Shown: positions 15,181 through 23,253, counted from the first letter of the stretch. The stretch is DNA of 24,301 nucleotides from Clostridia bacterium (GCA_003246805.1 QKDG01000178.1:1-24301), one strand, 5' to 3'. Made by a program: numbers and translations. Notes: generated from the sequence alone by a model not told the origin.

Positions 15181-16131
15181 ATGAATTCTATATTAGAACA
15201 AATCTACAATGTGGGCATAGTTCCTGTTATTGCAATTGATGATGCTGACAAGGCTGTTCCTCTTGCAAAGGCACTTATAAAAGGTGGAATTAATTGTGCT
15301 GAAATAACATTTCGTACTGCATGTGCTGAAGAAGCAATAAGAAGAATAACTGAACAAGTTCCAGAAATGTTGGTAGGCGCAGGTACCGTTCTTACAAAGG
15401 AGCAAGTTGACAAAGCAGTAGATGCAGGCAGTAAATTTATTGTTAGCCCTGGATTTAATCCTAATATTATTAAATATGCCCAGAGCAAAGGTGTTCTTAT
15501 GTTGCCAGGTACTGCTGTTCCCGGTGAAATGGAACAGGCAATGGAGCTTGGACTTGATGTTGTTAAATTCTTTCCTGCTGAAAACAATGGTGGAATGTCA
15601 ATGCTCAAAGCTGTTTCTGCCCCTTACAGTAAATTAAAATTTATGCCAACGGGAGGTATAAATGAAAATAATATTTCAGATTATATAATATCAAATAATA
15701 TTATTGCCTGTGGTGGAAGCTGGATGGTTAATAATAATCTTATTGCCGATGAGAATTACGATGAAATTACAAGACTTTCAAAGCAGGCAATAAAGGCAAT
15801 GCTTGGATTTAAGGTAGTTCATATTGGCATTAATACTCCTGACTCTGATGAAGCACGAAAGACCGCTAATCTTTTCTTAGAAATGTTTGGCTTTGAATAT
15901 CAGGAGGGTGAAAGCAGTATTTTCGCTGGTGAAAGAAGCATTGAAATAATGAAAAAACCTTTCCTTGGGGAAAACGGTCATATTGCTATAAGAACAAATT
16001 CACTTCCCAGAGCAATTGCATACTTTAAAAACAAGGGCTTTGAATTTAATGAATCAACTATAACCCCAGTAGCTGCTTATTTTAAAGATGAGATTGCTGG
16101 ATTTGCAATACATCTTCTGCAAAATAAATAA
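15181..16131 (+). CDS. KDPG/KHG aldolase fused to a C-terminal VOC (glyoxalase-like) domain
   Basis: A 316-residue two-domain protein. Residues 1-207 are a class I KDPG aldolase: E41 and R45 (AEITFRTA), the SPGFNP loop (89-94), Schiff-base lysine K129 in VVKFFPAE, and the phosphate-binding TGGI (157-160). It cleaves KDPG to pyruvate and glyceraldehyde 3-phosphate. Classical KDPG aldolases stop near 210 residues; here about 105 more form a VOC-superfamily module (KVVHIGINTP, SIEIM, NGHIAI, AIHLLQ) with possible metal ligands H214, E255 and H267. I recall similar longer aldolases in some Firmicutes; the role of the extra domain is unknown. GGAG is six bases before ATG. A strong terminator follows. 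Confidence 0.9.
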   Translation: MNSILEQIYNVGIVPVIAIDDADKAVPLAKALIKGGINCAEITFRTACAEEAIRRITEQVPEMLVGAGTVLTKEQVDKAVDAGSKFIVSPGFNPNIIKYAQSKGVLMLPGTAVPGEMEQAMELGLDVVKFFPAENNGGMSMLKAVSAPYSKLKFMPTGGINENNISDYIISNNIIACGGSWMVNNNLIADENYDEITRLSKQAIKAMLGFKVVHIGINTPDSDEARKTANLFLEMFGFEYQEGESSIFAGERSIEIMKKPFLGENGHIAIRTNSLPRAIAYFKNKGFEFNESTITPVAAYFKDEIAGFAIHLLQNK

Positions 16132-16144
16132 TTTGTATTAAAAC

Positions 16145-16190
16145 AAAAAACTTCTGCTAAAAATAATATATGCAGAAGTTTTTTTGTTTT
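16145..16190. terminator. Bidirectional intrinsic terminator
   Basis: A run of A, then ACTTCTGC paired with GCAGAAGT (inner arms to 16157 and from 16172), a 14-base loop, and seven T followed by GTTTT. It lies 14 bases after the aldolase stop. The A-run before the stem gives a U-tract on the other strand, so it can also end the convergent AraC-family transcript. Confidence 0.9.
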
Positions 16191-16262
16191 ATTGAACCTG
16201 CTAATTATATCAATACTCTTTTTTTAACTGTACATGAAAAGCAATTGATATATTAGCCGTCT

Positions 16263-16985
16263 TTAATATCGATGAGGTGAAATACCTATTTTTTTTTTAA
16301 AAACAGCACTGAATTGTGCAGAAGATGAAAACCCACACATTTCTGCTATTTGTGTGCAGTTGTATTTGTTTTGGCGCAAAAGCATGCACGCATATTCGAC
16401 TCTTTTGTTAATAATATAGTCAGTCGGAGACTGGCCGGTTATTATTTTGAATTTGTGCCTGAAATGGTCATAACTATATGAAACAGAGTCAGCCATTTCT
16501 TGAACAGTAATGTTAAACAATTTATCACTATCTATTTTTTTGATGAGGCTGTAAATACAATTCTCATTATCGTCTTTATCAAAAAAACGCAATGCTTTTA
16601 TTAAAATTTCCGTTATTTTTAAATTGCAAATCTGAAAATACTGATGTTTTTTTTGTTTGAATTCTTTTTGTATTTCAATAAAAATATTAGTAATTTCATT
16701 TTCATTGCATTCGTAAACACCAGATTTCAAAGGGAGCAAACAAAGTTCACCCAAAAAGCGTATACAAATGTATTCTGTTTTTTTTATACATTTATGGTCA
16801 CGGATATCACCAGCTTTTGTGAAACAAATACATGGCGAATTATAATAATATTGTATGCCATTAATCCTTGTTTTCCCCTCACCATTCAAAAACAGTATAA
16901 GCTCATGCGTATCTGTTGAAAAATTATTAAAACCAGAACCCGAACTATAAAACAACGAAAAAATCGAATCAAAAGTAATGTTCAT
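16263..16985 (-). CDS. AraC-family transcriptional regulator
   Basis: A 240-residue regulator. The N-terminal half (about 1-130) is a divergent sugar-sensing/cupin-like domain. The C-terminal AraC DNA-binding domain (about 140-240) has two helix-turn-helix motifs: VQEMADSVSYSYDHFRHKFK with the ITGQSPTDYI linker, and TQIAEMCGFSSSAQFSAVFKKKIGISPHRY. It is divergent from the CoA-transferase/GH2 operon with a 127-base shared intergenic region, so it is the likely activator of that operon. ATG at 16985 is preferred; in-frame TTG/GTG codons lie up to 12 bases upstream in a GGTGGTGGG tract that may serve as the ribosome binding site. Confidence 0.9.
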   Translation of the reverse strand: MNITFDSIFSLFYSSGSGFNNFSTDTHELILFLNGEGKTRINGIQYYYNSPCICFTKAGDIRDHKCIKKTEYICIRFLGELCLLPLKSGVYECNENEITNIFIEIQKEFKQKKHQYFQICNLKITEILIKALRFFDKDDNENCIYSLIKKIDSDKLFNITVQEMADSVSYSYDHFRHKFKIITGQSPTDYIINKRVEYACMLLRQNKYNCTQIAEMCGFSSSAQFSAVFKKKIGISPHRY

Positions 16986-16990
16986 ACCCA

Positions 16991-17077
16991 CCACCAAATT
17001 ATATAAATATTTAAATATACCACCAATTAATTATAGCAAAAACAAGCAAAAAAAGATATACTTTATATAAGCAAAAA
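16991..17077. promoter_or_regulatory. Direct repeats in the AraC / UPF0303 divergent region
   Basis: Three copies of AGCAAAAA start at 17035, 17045 and 17070 in the same orientation (spacings 10 and 25), and two copies of CCACCAA-type repeats start at 16991 and 17020 (29 apart). AraC-family proteins typically bind direct repeats near helical-turn spacing upstream of the target promoter, so these are candidate operators. No clear -35/-10 pair could be assigned. The short A-rich repeats could be compositional. Confidence 0.35.
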
Positions 17078-17112
17078 AGCATTTTAATATTAATAATTAG
17101 GGAGTGTGAATT

Positions 17113-17604
17113 ATGTATAGTAAAGTTTTAAGCATTTTGCAAAATCAGGAGGACGAATTTATTTTTAAGCATTTTACAAGTGAAGATGCCTGGGAAATCG
17201 GTAATCTGCTTGTAAATGAATTCAAGGAGCATGCATACTCTGCTGCTGTGAGTATCAAGCTAAACAACGGGTATACAGTTTTTCATTATGGTACTGACGG
17301 AACAGGCCTTGACCACCAGAATTGGATTGCAAGAAAAGAAAATACGGTAAAAGTAAAAGCAATGAGTTCTATGAGAGCGTATGCGACATTAAAAGCTAAT
17401 AATATTACGCTTGCAGACTGGTTTTTAGACCCTATGGAATATTCTACCTGTGGTGGCGCTTTCCCAATTAAAGTAGATGGCGTTGGCATAATTGGTACAA
17501 TTATTGTGTCAGGAATTGCAGTTATTACAGACCATGAAATAATTATTGATTGCCTTGAAAAGTATTTCAATAAAAAAGTTGACCATTTAACTGAAGAATT
17601 CTAA
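17113..17604 (+). CDS. UPF0303 / DUF336 (GlcG-HbpS-like) protein
   Basis: A 163-residue small cytoplasmic protein of the UPF0303 group within the GlcG/HbpS (DUF336) fold, often labelled heme-degrading domain protein. Recognisable parts are the central DHQNWIARKENTVK (about 60-73) and the C-terminal STCGGAFPIKVDG followed by GIIGTIIVSG. Its length matches the family. The biochemical function of UPF0303 proteins is not established; relatives sit near sugar transport and hydroxy-acid genes. Here it opens the operon, 36 bases before the CoA-transferase gene. The ribosome binding site GGGAG (17100-17104) is eight bases upstream of ATG. Confidence 0.82.
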   Translation: MYSKVLSILQNQEDEFIFKHFTSEDAWEIGNLLVNEFKEHAYSAAVSIKLNNGYTVFHYGTDGTGLDHQNWIARKENTVKVKAMSSMRAYATLKANNITLADWFLDPMEYSTCGGAFPIKVDGVGIIGTIIVSGIAVITDHEIIIDCLEKYFNKKVDHLTEEF

Positions 17605-17640
17605 AATTATGTATTTATATTTGGAAAGGAATTTATAAAA

Positions 17641-18786
17641 ATGAAACTCTTAGAAGGAATAATTGTACTTGATTTTTCACAATATCTTGCAGGCCCTTGG
17701 GCAGCCGTAAAACTAGCCGATTTAGGTGCAAGAGTAATTAAAATTGAACGTGCAAAAGGTGGCGATAACAGCAGACGACTAAAACTTTGCAATCTTGTAA
17801 TTGATGGAGACAGCACAGTTTATCATTCAATGAACCGCAACAAGGAAAGCTACACCGCTGACCTTAGAGACCCTGAGGATTTGGAAAAAGTTAAAAAGCT
17901 TATAGCAAAAGCAGATGTAATGATTCAGAATTTCAGGCCTGGAATAATGAAAAAAATGGGTATTGATTATGAAAATGCAAAAAAAATAAACCCAGGCATA
18001 ATTTATGCAAGCATCACAGGATACGGCGAAAGTGGCCCTTTAATGAAAAAACCAGGACAAGATTTGCTGGTTCAGGCGATGTCTGGCATCCCGTGGCTAA
18101 ATGGCAATGGGGATCAGAACCCAACTCCTATTGGACTTGCCGCAGCTGATATGTTTACAACAATGAACATTGTGGAAGGTATTTTGGCAGCTATTATTGG
18201 CAGAAGTAAAACTGGAATGGGCTCTCTTGTTGAGGCAAGCTTACTTGAATCTGCAATTGACCTTCAATTTGAGGTTTTCACAACTTACCTTAATAACAAC
18301 GGCGCAATACAAGAAAGAAGCTATGTTAATAATGGGCACGCATACCTTGGTGCTCCTTATGGAGTGTATAAAACAAAAGACGGTTACATGGCTGTTTCAA
18401 TGGGCTCAATTACTTGGCTTGGAAGCCTCATTGGCTCTTCTAAACTAGAAGAATACACTGACGAAAGCGAGTGGTTTACAAAAAGAGATGAAATCAAGCA
18501 AGCTTTGGCCGACCATCTTCTTAATAAAACCACTAGAGAATGGCTTGATATTTTAGAGCCTGCTGATTACTGGGCTGCAAAAGTCAATACAATAAAAGAG
18601 GTTGTAGAAGACCCTGAATTGAACTATTGTGATATGATTCAGGAAATTGAACGAAAAAATGGTACACGCCTAAAAACAACAAGGACTCCTCTTCGAATTA
18701 ACGGCGAAAAGCTTTTTGCAAGAAAAGGTGCACCAGTTTTGGGAGAAGATACTGATTCAATAAACAAGGAATTTAATCTTAATTAA
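17641..18786 (+). CDS. Class III (CaiB/BaiF) acyl-CoA transferase
   Basis: A 381-residue family III CoA-transferase, which moves CoA between carboxylic acids through an aspartyl-anhydride intermediate in an interlocked dimer. Family marks: the N-terminal VLDFSQYLAGPWAAVKLADLGA followed by VIKIE (two adjoining parts, about 9-36), MNRNKES (64-70), and the catalytic aspartate D170 in AAADMFTT, matching Asp169 of formyl-CoA transferase. The C-terminal half carries TGMGSLVEASLLES and GAPYGVYKTKDGY. Known members act on carnitine, oxalate/formate, bile acids and aromatic acids; the substrate here is unknown. It is followed by an SBP-like gene 12 bases later and an enoyl-CoA hydratase, suggesting activation then C-C or C-O chemistry on the CoA ester. 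AAGGA is ten bases upstream. Confidence 0.92.
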   Translation: MKLLEGIIVLDFSQYLAGPWAAVKLADLGARVIKIERAKGGDNSRRLKLCNLVIDGDSTVYHSMNRNKESYTADLRDPEDLEKVKKLIAKADVMIQNFRPGIMKKMGIDYENAKKINPGIIYASITGYGESGPLMKKPGQDLLVQAMSGIPWLNGNGDQNPTPIGLAAADMFTTMNIVEGILAAIIGRSKTGMGSLVEASLLESAIDLQFEVFTTYLNNNGAIQERSYVNNGHAYLGAPYGVYKTKDGYMAVSMGSITWLGSLIGSSKLEEYTDESEWFTKRDEIKQALADHLLNKTTREWLDILEPADYWAAKVNTIKEVVEDPELNYCDMIQEIERKNGTRLKTTRTPLRINGEKLFARKGAPVLGEDTDSINKEFNLN

Positions 18787-18798
18787 AAGGAGATTTCT

Positions 18799-19962
18799 AT
18801 GATTAAATTAAAAGGAATGACTTGGAAGCATGAGCGTGGCCTGAAACCTCTTGTTGAAGCTTCAAGAATATTTGCAGAAAAAAATAATGTACAAATTGAC
18901 TGGGACGCCAGAAGCTTAAGTGATTTTGAACTTTTCCCCCTTGACGAGCTTGCAAACAAGTATGATTTAATAATGATTGACCATCCACATATCGGAATAG
19001 CACATGAACAGAATTTATTGCAGCCCTTAGAAAAACTTTTGTCAAAAGAAATGTTGCAGGAGCAAGAGAACGGCTCGGTTGGCAAAAGCTATCAAAGCTA
19101 TTTTTGGGAAGGCCATCAATATGCTATCCCTTTAGATGCTGCCACCCAGGTTTCTGCATTCAGAAAAGACTTGCTTATGGAGAAAAAGCTATCAGCACCT
19201 ATTACATGGGATGATGTTTTTAGTCTTGCCGATAAATTAAGTTCTGATACAAAAATAGCTATTCCATTTGTGCCTGTACATGCGTATTCAAGCTTCTTTA
19301 CTCTTTGCTCACACTTTTCACCACAAGGCTTTTGGAGTAACAATGAGGATTTGTCAATTGAAACAGGAGAAAAAGTTTTAGGGCTTTTAATCGACCTGTT
19401 GAAAGTATCTCATAAAGACTCAAAAAACATGGACCCCATTGATATGCTTGACAGAATGAACACCACAAATGAAATCGTTTATTGTCCCCTAGTTTACGGA
19501 TATTCAAATTATTCCAGGGCAGATTACGGAATGTATCCTGTAACATTCAGAGAAATGCCAAAAAGCAACAGCATTCCAGACGGAAGCATGATTGGCGGAG
19601 TAGGCTTGTCAATTTCTACAAAGTGTGCCCATACAAAAGAGGCAGTAGAGTTTGTAAATATGGTTTCTGCCCCAGATTTTCAGAAGAGTATTATTTTTAA
19701 CGCAGGGGGTCAACCAGGGCATTTGAATGCTTGGAAAGATAAAACCGTAAATAGTAATTCAGACGATTTCTTTATTGGTACAATCGAAACATTACAAAAC
19801 GGATCAATGCGCCCCAGATTTGCCGGGTATATTGATTTTCAGGCTGAAGCAGGAAAAAGAATCCGTGATTTTGTTACTGCTGATAATGGCAGTAAGAGTG
19901 ATTTTATAGAAGAGCTGAATGCACTTATTAAAAAATGTAGGGCTAATAAAGGTTTGAAGTAA
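18799..19962 (+). CDS. Solute-binding-protein-like protein lacking a signal peptide
   Basis: A 387-residue protein resembling family-1 extracellular sugar-binding proteins: an N-terminal lobe beginning MIKLKGMTWKHERG, a DLIMIDHPHIG segment (about 54-64), AIPLDAATQVSAFRKDLL near the hinge (about 109-126), and GGVGLSISTKCAHTKEAVEFVNM in the C-terminal part. It has no signal peptide or lipobox: the first 20 residues are polar and charged, and AAGGAG five bases from ATG leaves no room for a missed leader. It should therefore be cytoplasmic. No permease accompanies it. I recall similar leaderless proteins beside CoA-transferase and enoyl-CoA hydratase genes in other bacteria, without a known function. 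It may bind a sugar-derived substrate for the neighbouring enzymes, or be a repurposed fold. Confidence 0.82.
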   Translation: MIKLKGMTWKHERGLKPLVEASRIFAEKNNVQIDWDARSLSDFELFPLDELANKYDLIMIDHPHIGIAHEQNLLQPLEKLLSKEMLQEQENGSVGKSYQSYFWEGHQYAIPLDAATQVSAFRKDLLMEKKLSAPITWDDVFSLADKLSSDTKIAIPFVPVHAYSSFFTLCSHFSPQGFWSNNEDLSIETGEKVLGLLIDLLKVSHKDSKNMDPIDMLDRMNTTNEIVYCPLVYGYSNYSRADYGMYPVTFREMPKSNSIPDGSMIGGVGLSISTKCAHTKEAVEFVNMVSAPDFQKSIIFNAGGQPGHLNAWKDKTVNSNSDDFFIGTIETLQNGSMRPRFAGYIDFQAEAGKRIRDFVTADNGSKSDFIEELNALIKKCRANKGLK

Positions 19963-19995
19963 TTATTATTAGTTTAACAAAGAAAGGAATTTTTT

Positions 19996-20760
19996 ATGGA
20001 CGAAGGAATTGTATATAAAAAAGAAGGCAGAATAGCAAAAATTATTATTTGCCGCCCTTCAAAAATGAATTCTATAACAAAAGCAATGGGTGAAGAACTA
20101 CATCGTGTTGCTTGCCAAATCAATAGCGATGAAGATATTAGTGTTGCCCTTCTGACTGGCGAAGGAGAAAAAAGCTTTTCAACGGGAAGTGATATTAATC
20201 TTTTACATCAATATGGAACACCATATCAGCTCAGAAATCGCCTAGACTATTGCGCTGCTATTCGAAGCATAAGAAAACCTGTTGTTTCAAAAATCAAAGG
20301 CTATGCACTTGGCGGCGGGTTAGAGCTTGTAATGGCGACTGATATCAGAATAGCCACACCAGCTTCAAGCTTTGCTGTTTCTGAAGTTCACCATGGCTGG
20401 ACCTCAGGAAGTGGAGCGACACAACTTTTAGCTCGCACAATTGGTTATAATCGTGCAGCAGAACTCGTTTTTACAGGAAAACGTATTAATGCTGATGAGG
20501 CATACAGAATGGGTATTATCAATTCTATTATCGAGACTGATACAATAGATACCTACGTAGATGATATGCTTGCCGAAATGAGTCAACAGTCCTCAACCGC
20601 TATGCAGCTTATTAAACAGAATTTGAGAGCTTCTCAAAACATGACAATGGATATGGGATTGCAATATGAAAATGATTTGTTTGCTTTCAGCTTCACAACC
20701 GATGATGCAGCTGAAGGAATGAAAGCTTTTGCAGAAAAACGAAAACCAAATTTCAAATAA
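19996..20760 (+). CDS. Enoyl-CoA hydratase/isomerase (crotonase family)
   Basis: A 254-residue crotonase-fold protein. The oxyanion-hole segments STGSDINLL (62-70) and KGYALGGGLE (101-110) are present. Both catalytic glutamates of the classical hydratase are kept: E110 (GGGLE) and E130 (SEVHHGW). Such enzymes hydrate, dehydrate, isomerise or cleave CoA esters. With the CoA-transferase upstream and no thiolase, acyl-CoA dehydrogenase or beta-oxidation gene nearby, fatty-acid oxidation is unlikely; a dedicated CoA ester made by the transferase is the more natural substrate (inference). It begins 33 bases after the SBP-like gene, with AAAGGA before ATG, and ends 20 bases before the GH2 gene. Confidence 0.9.
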   Translation: MDEGIVYKKEGRIAKIIICRPSKMNSITKAMGEELHRVACQINSDEDISVALLTGEGEKSFSTGSDINLLHQYGTPYQLRNRLDYCAAIRSIRKPVVSKIKGYALGGGLELVMATDIRIATPASSFAVSEVHHGWTSGSGATQLLARTIGYNRAAELVFTGKRINADEAYRMGIINSIIETDTIDTYVDDMLAEMSQQSSTAMQLIKQNLRASQNMTMDMGLQYENDLFAFSFTTDDAAEGMKAFAEKRKPNFK

Positions 20761-20780
20761 TCGTAGAAATGGAGATATTT

Positions 20781-23210
20781 ATGAGTAAAATGCAGGAATT
20801 TAGAAATCTTGAAAGTGGCGAAGCTATCGAGAAAATAATTAATACAGATGCTGTTAGCGCAAGAATCGTAAACGATTTCAGTGGTTATCACTGGCAGATG
20901 GAACGAATGAGAATAGGACAGGGCGAAGCAGAAGGTATACATTTGCTTCCAAACGAGTTGTCAGGAAATGATTTTAGCTGGAATTTTGCGCATGTTCCTG
21001 GTGATGTATATACTGACTTGTATAATGCTGGCGAAATAGATGATCCTTTTTTCGCTAGAAATATGGGTCGCGCAAAGTGGGTTCAGGACTATGAGTGGTG
21101 GTATACTTATTCATTTAACGTACCTCAGGAAATGCAGGACAAGAATCTAACCCTTGTATTTGAAGGAATTGATTATAGCTGCGAGGTTTGGCTTAATACA
21201 AAATATCTTGGTAAGCACGAAGGAATGATGTCTTCTTTCAAGTTCGACATTACAGATTTGGTTGATTTAAAGCAACCTCATGACCCTGTAAACAAGCTCC
21301 TTATTAAACTAGATCCACCACCAAAAAATCAGAAGAATTTTGCTGGTATGAAACACAACTTTGCAGGAGATTATTTGACAGGAGTTATCCCTTTTGGAAT
21401 CTGGAAGCCAATAAAGCTTATTGCAACAAAAAATGTGCGTGTTGATAATTACAGAATGGAATCAATTGTTAGTGGCACAAATGCTGAAATTAGTTTTGAT
21501 GTAGAAATCACTGGATTTAAACCAACAACACAAAATATCAAAGCCGTAATTTCTTTGGATGACGGTGAAAATCAGTATGCTTGCCAAAAAGACATTACAG
21601 TTAATCTTGGTGACAATAAATTTAGTGTTAGTATGAATATTGAAAATGCTAAATTATGGTGGCCGTATGAGCTTGGTGATTCATTCCTTTATAACCTTAA
21701 TATAACAGTAGTAGATGGTAATTTGCCTTTGGATACAATAAAAGAAAAAGTGGGCATTCGTCAGATTACTATGGAAATGAATCCAGGCTTTACACAAGAA
21801 GAATCTGAAATTCCATGGACTTTTGTTGTAAATGGTAAAAAGATGTTCTTGCGTTCTGCTTGTTGGGGAGGACAACCATCATTCTTTTATGGAAGAAACA
21901 GCGAAGAAAAATATCGTTTTTATCTTGAAAAGGCTAAAGAATGTAATATCAACAACTTAAGAATGTTTGGATGGCACCCAGCTGAAACTGAAGATTTTTA
22001 CCGTATCTGCGATGAACTGGGTATTACCGTATGGACAAACTTCTCATTTGCTACACAGGTGTTCAGAGAGGATAAAGAATACATTGAACGTGTATGTGAA
22101 GAAATATCCGAAATTGTAAAGGACAGAAGAAACCATCCTTCAACAATTATGTGGATGGGTGGAGAAGAGGTTTACTTTTCTGAAGCTCATGTTGAAAGTG
22201 GAAACAAAAGGCTAATGCAAAAGCTTGGAGAAGTAACAAAAACACTGACAAGTGTTCCATATGCTGACGCATCACCTTTAAGTTCAAGAGAAGGAATCCG
22301 AATGGGCTATAAAACAAAAGAATCTGCACATGCTAATTCACACTACTATGCAGCAGGAGCAGTATTCATGGAAGATTATTATCCATACCTTGATTTTTGT
22401 ATCATCCCGGAATTAACTGCTGCGTCTTCTCCTAACATTTCAAGCCTTAAAAAATTTATTCCAGAAAATGAGTTGTGGCCAATGGGGCCAAGCTGGGGCT
22501 ATCATGCCGCTGATGTTCATGTATTACAAGCCCTTAACTTTGAAGTTTTTGGTGATATTTGCATGGATAGCCTGGAACATTTCGTAGATGCTACACAAAT
22601 TGCTCAGGGAACTATTTTCCAATTTGCACTTGAACATTTCAGAAGATGCAAGCCTCACGTGAGTGGTGTTGCACTTTGCCACTTCATTACTAACTGGCCT
22701 ATTGTAAAGTGGGATATTATAGATTACTACGGAGATAAAAAGAAATCGTTTGACTTTGTAAAAACGTGTTATCAACCACTGTTGCCAAGTATGAAATTTA
22801 TTAAGAGAAGATATCTCCCTGGCGAAGAGTTTAATGCAGAGCTTTGGGCAATAAATGACTACTATAAGCATTTTGGCGATGTTGTTTACAATTACTGTAT
22901 TAAAGATAAAAACGGAAAAATTGTTTTGGCTGATAAATTTACAATTGATATTGGCGAAAATAGCTCTCAAAAATATGCCACAATCAACTGGAATGTTAGC
23001 GGTAACGTTGGAGATACCTTTGATGTTGTGCTTTCTTTAACAACAAAAGATGGAGAATCATTATCAAATAACTCTTATACCCTGCTGATAGATGACCAGG
23101 AAAAGGCAAAGGAAAAAGCAAAACAACTATATCTTTTCACACACCAGGAAAGAGATAAATATGGCAGAGGTTATTACCGCTACACCCCTGAGTGGTTAGA
23201 TATAAAATAA
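20781..23210 (+). CDS. GH2 beta-mannosidase-like glycosidase with altered acid/base motif
   Basis: An 809-residue GH2 enzyme with a beta-mannosidase-like layout: N-terminal sugar-binding domain including VPGDVYTDL (about 72-80), immunoglobulin-like domain, then a TIM barrel. RNHPSTIMWMGGEE holds the acid/base E463 and IPELTAASSP the nucleophile E544. The residue before the acid/base, nearly always Asn in GH2 (GGNE), is Glu here (GGEE), which suggests an unusual substrate or mechanism. There is no signal peptide, so it is cytoplasmic. The reading frame opens at 20769, but the GGAG at 20771-20774 overlaps that ATG and is six bases before ATG 20781, the true start. Last gene of the CoA-transferase operon; probably frees or modifies a glycoside handled by its partners. 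Confidence 0.88.
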   Translation: MSKMQEFRNLESGEAIEKIINTDAVSARIVNDFSGYHWQMERMRIGQGEAEGIHLLPNELSGNDFSWNFAHVPGDVYTDLYNAGEIDDPFFARNMGRAKWVQDYEWWYTYSFNVPQEMQDKNLTLVFEGIDYSCEVWLNTKYLGKHEGMMSSFKFDITDLVDLKQPHDPVNKLLIKLDPPPKNQKNFAGMKHNFAGDYLTGVIPFGIWKPIKLIATKNVRVDNYRMESIVSGTNAEISFDVEITGFKPTTQNIKAVISLDDGENQYACQKDITVNLGDNKFSVSMNIENAKLWWPYELGDSFLYNLNITVVDGNLPLDTIKEKVGIRQITMEMNPGFTQEESEIPWTFVVNGKKMFLRSACWGGQPSFFYGRNSEEKYRFYLEKAKECNINNLRMFGWHPAETEDFYRICDELGITVWTNFSFATQVFREDKEYIERVCEEISEIVKDRRNHPSTIMWMGGEEVYFSEAHVESGNKRLMQKLGEVTKTLTSVPYADASPLSSREGIRMGYKTKESAHANSHYYAAGAVFMEDYYPYLDFCIIPELTAASSPNISSLKKFIPENELWPMGPSWGYHAADVHVLQALNFEVFGDICMDSLEHFVDATQIAQGTIFQFALEHFRRCKPHVSGVALCHFITNWPIVKWDIIDYYGDKKKSFDFVKTCYQPLLPSMKFIKRRYLPGEEFNAELWAINDYYKHFGDVVYNYCIKDKNGKIVLADKFTIDIGENSSQKYATINWNVSGNVGDTFDVVLSLTTKDGESLSNNSYTLLIDDQEKAKEKAKQLYLFTHQERDKYGRGYYRYTPEWLDIK

Positions 23211-23253
23211 CTTTTTGTTTTATAAACTAATTCATTTACAAATTTCTAGTTAT

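Noticed and set aside
15204..15608. 134-codon open frame antisense to the KDPG aldolase
   Set aside because: It lies entirely within the aldolase catalytic domain; its open frame follows from the codon composition of the real gene.
19996..20760. Fatty-acid beta-oxidation or carnitine operon
   Set aside because: There is no acyl-CoA dehydrogenase, hydroxyacyl-CoA dehydrogenase, thiolase or CoA ligase, and the flanking genes are a glycosidase, a sugar-binding fold and AraC regulators.
22524..22970. 148-codon open frame antisense to the second GH2
   Set aside because: No ribosome binding site and no domain; the GH2 frame is continuous and carries both catalytic glutamates.
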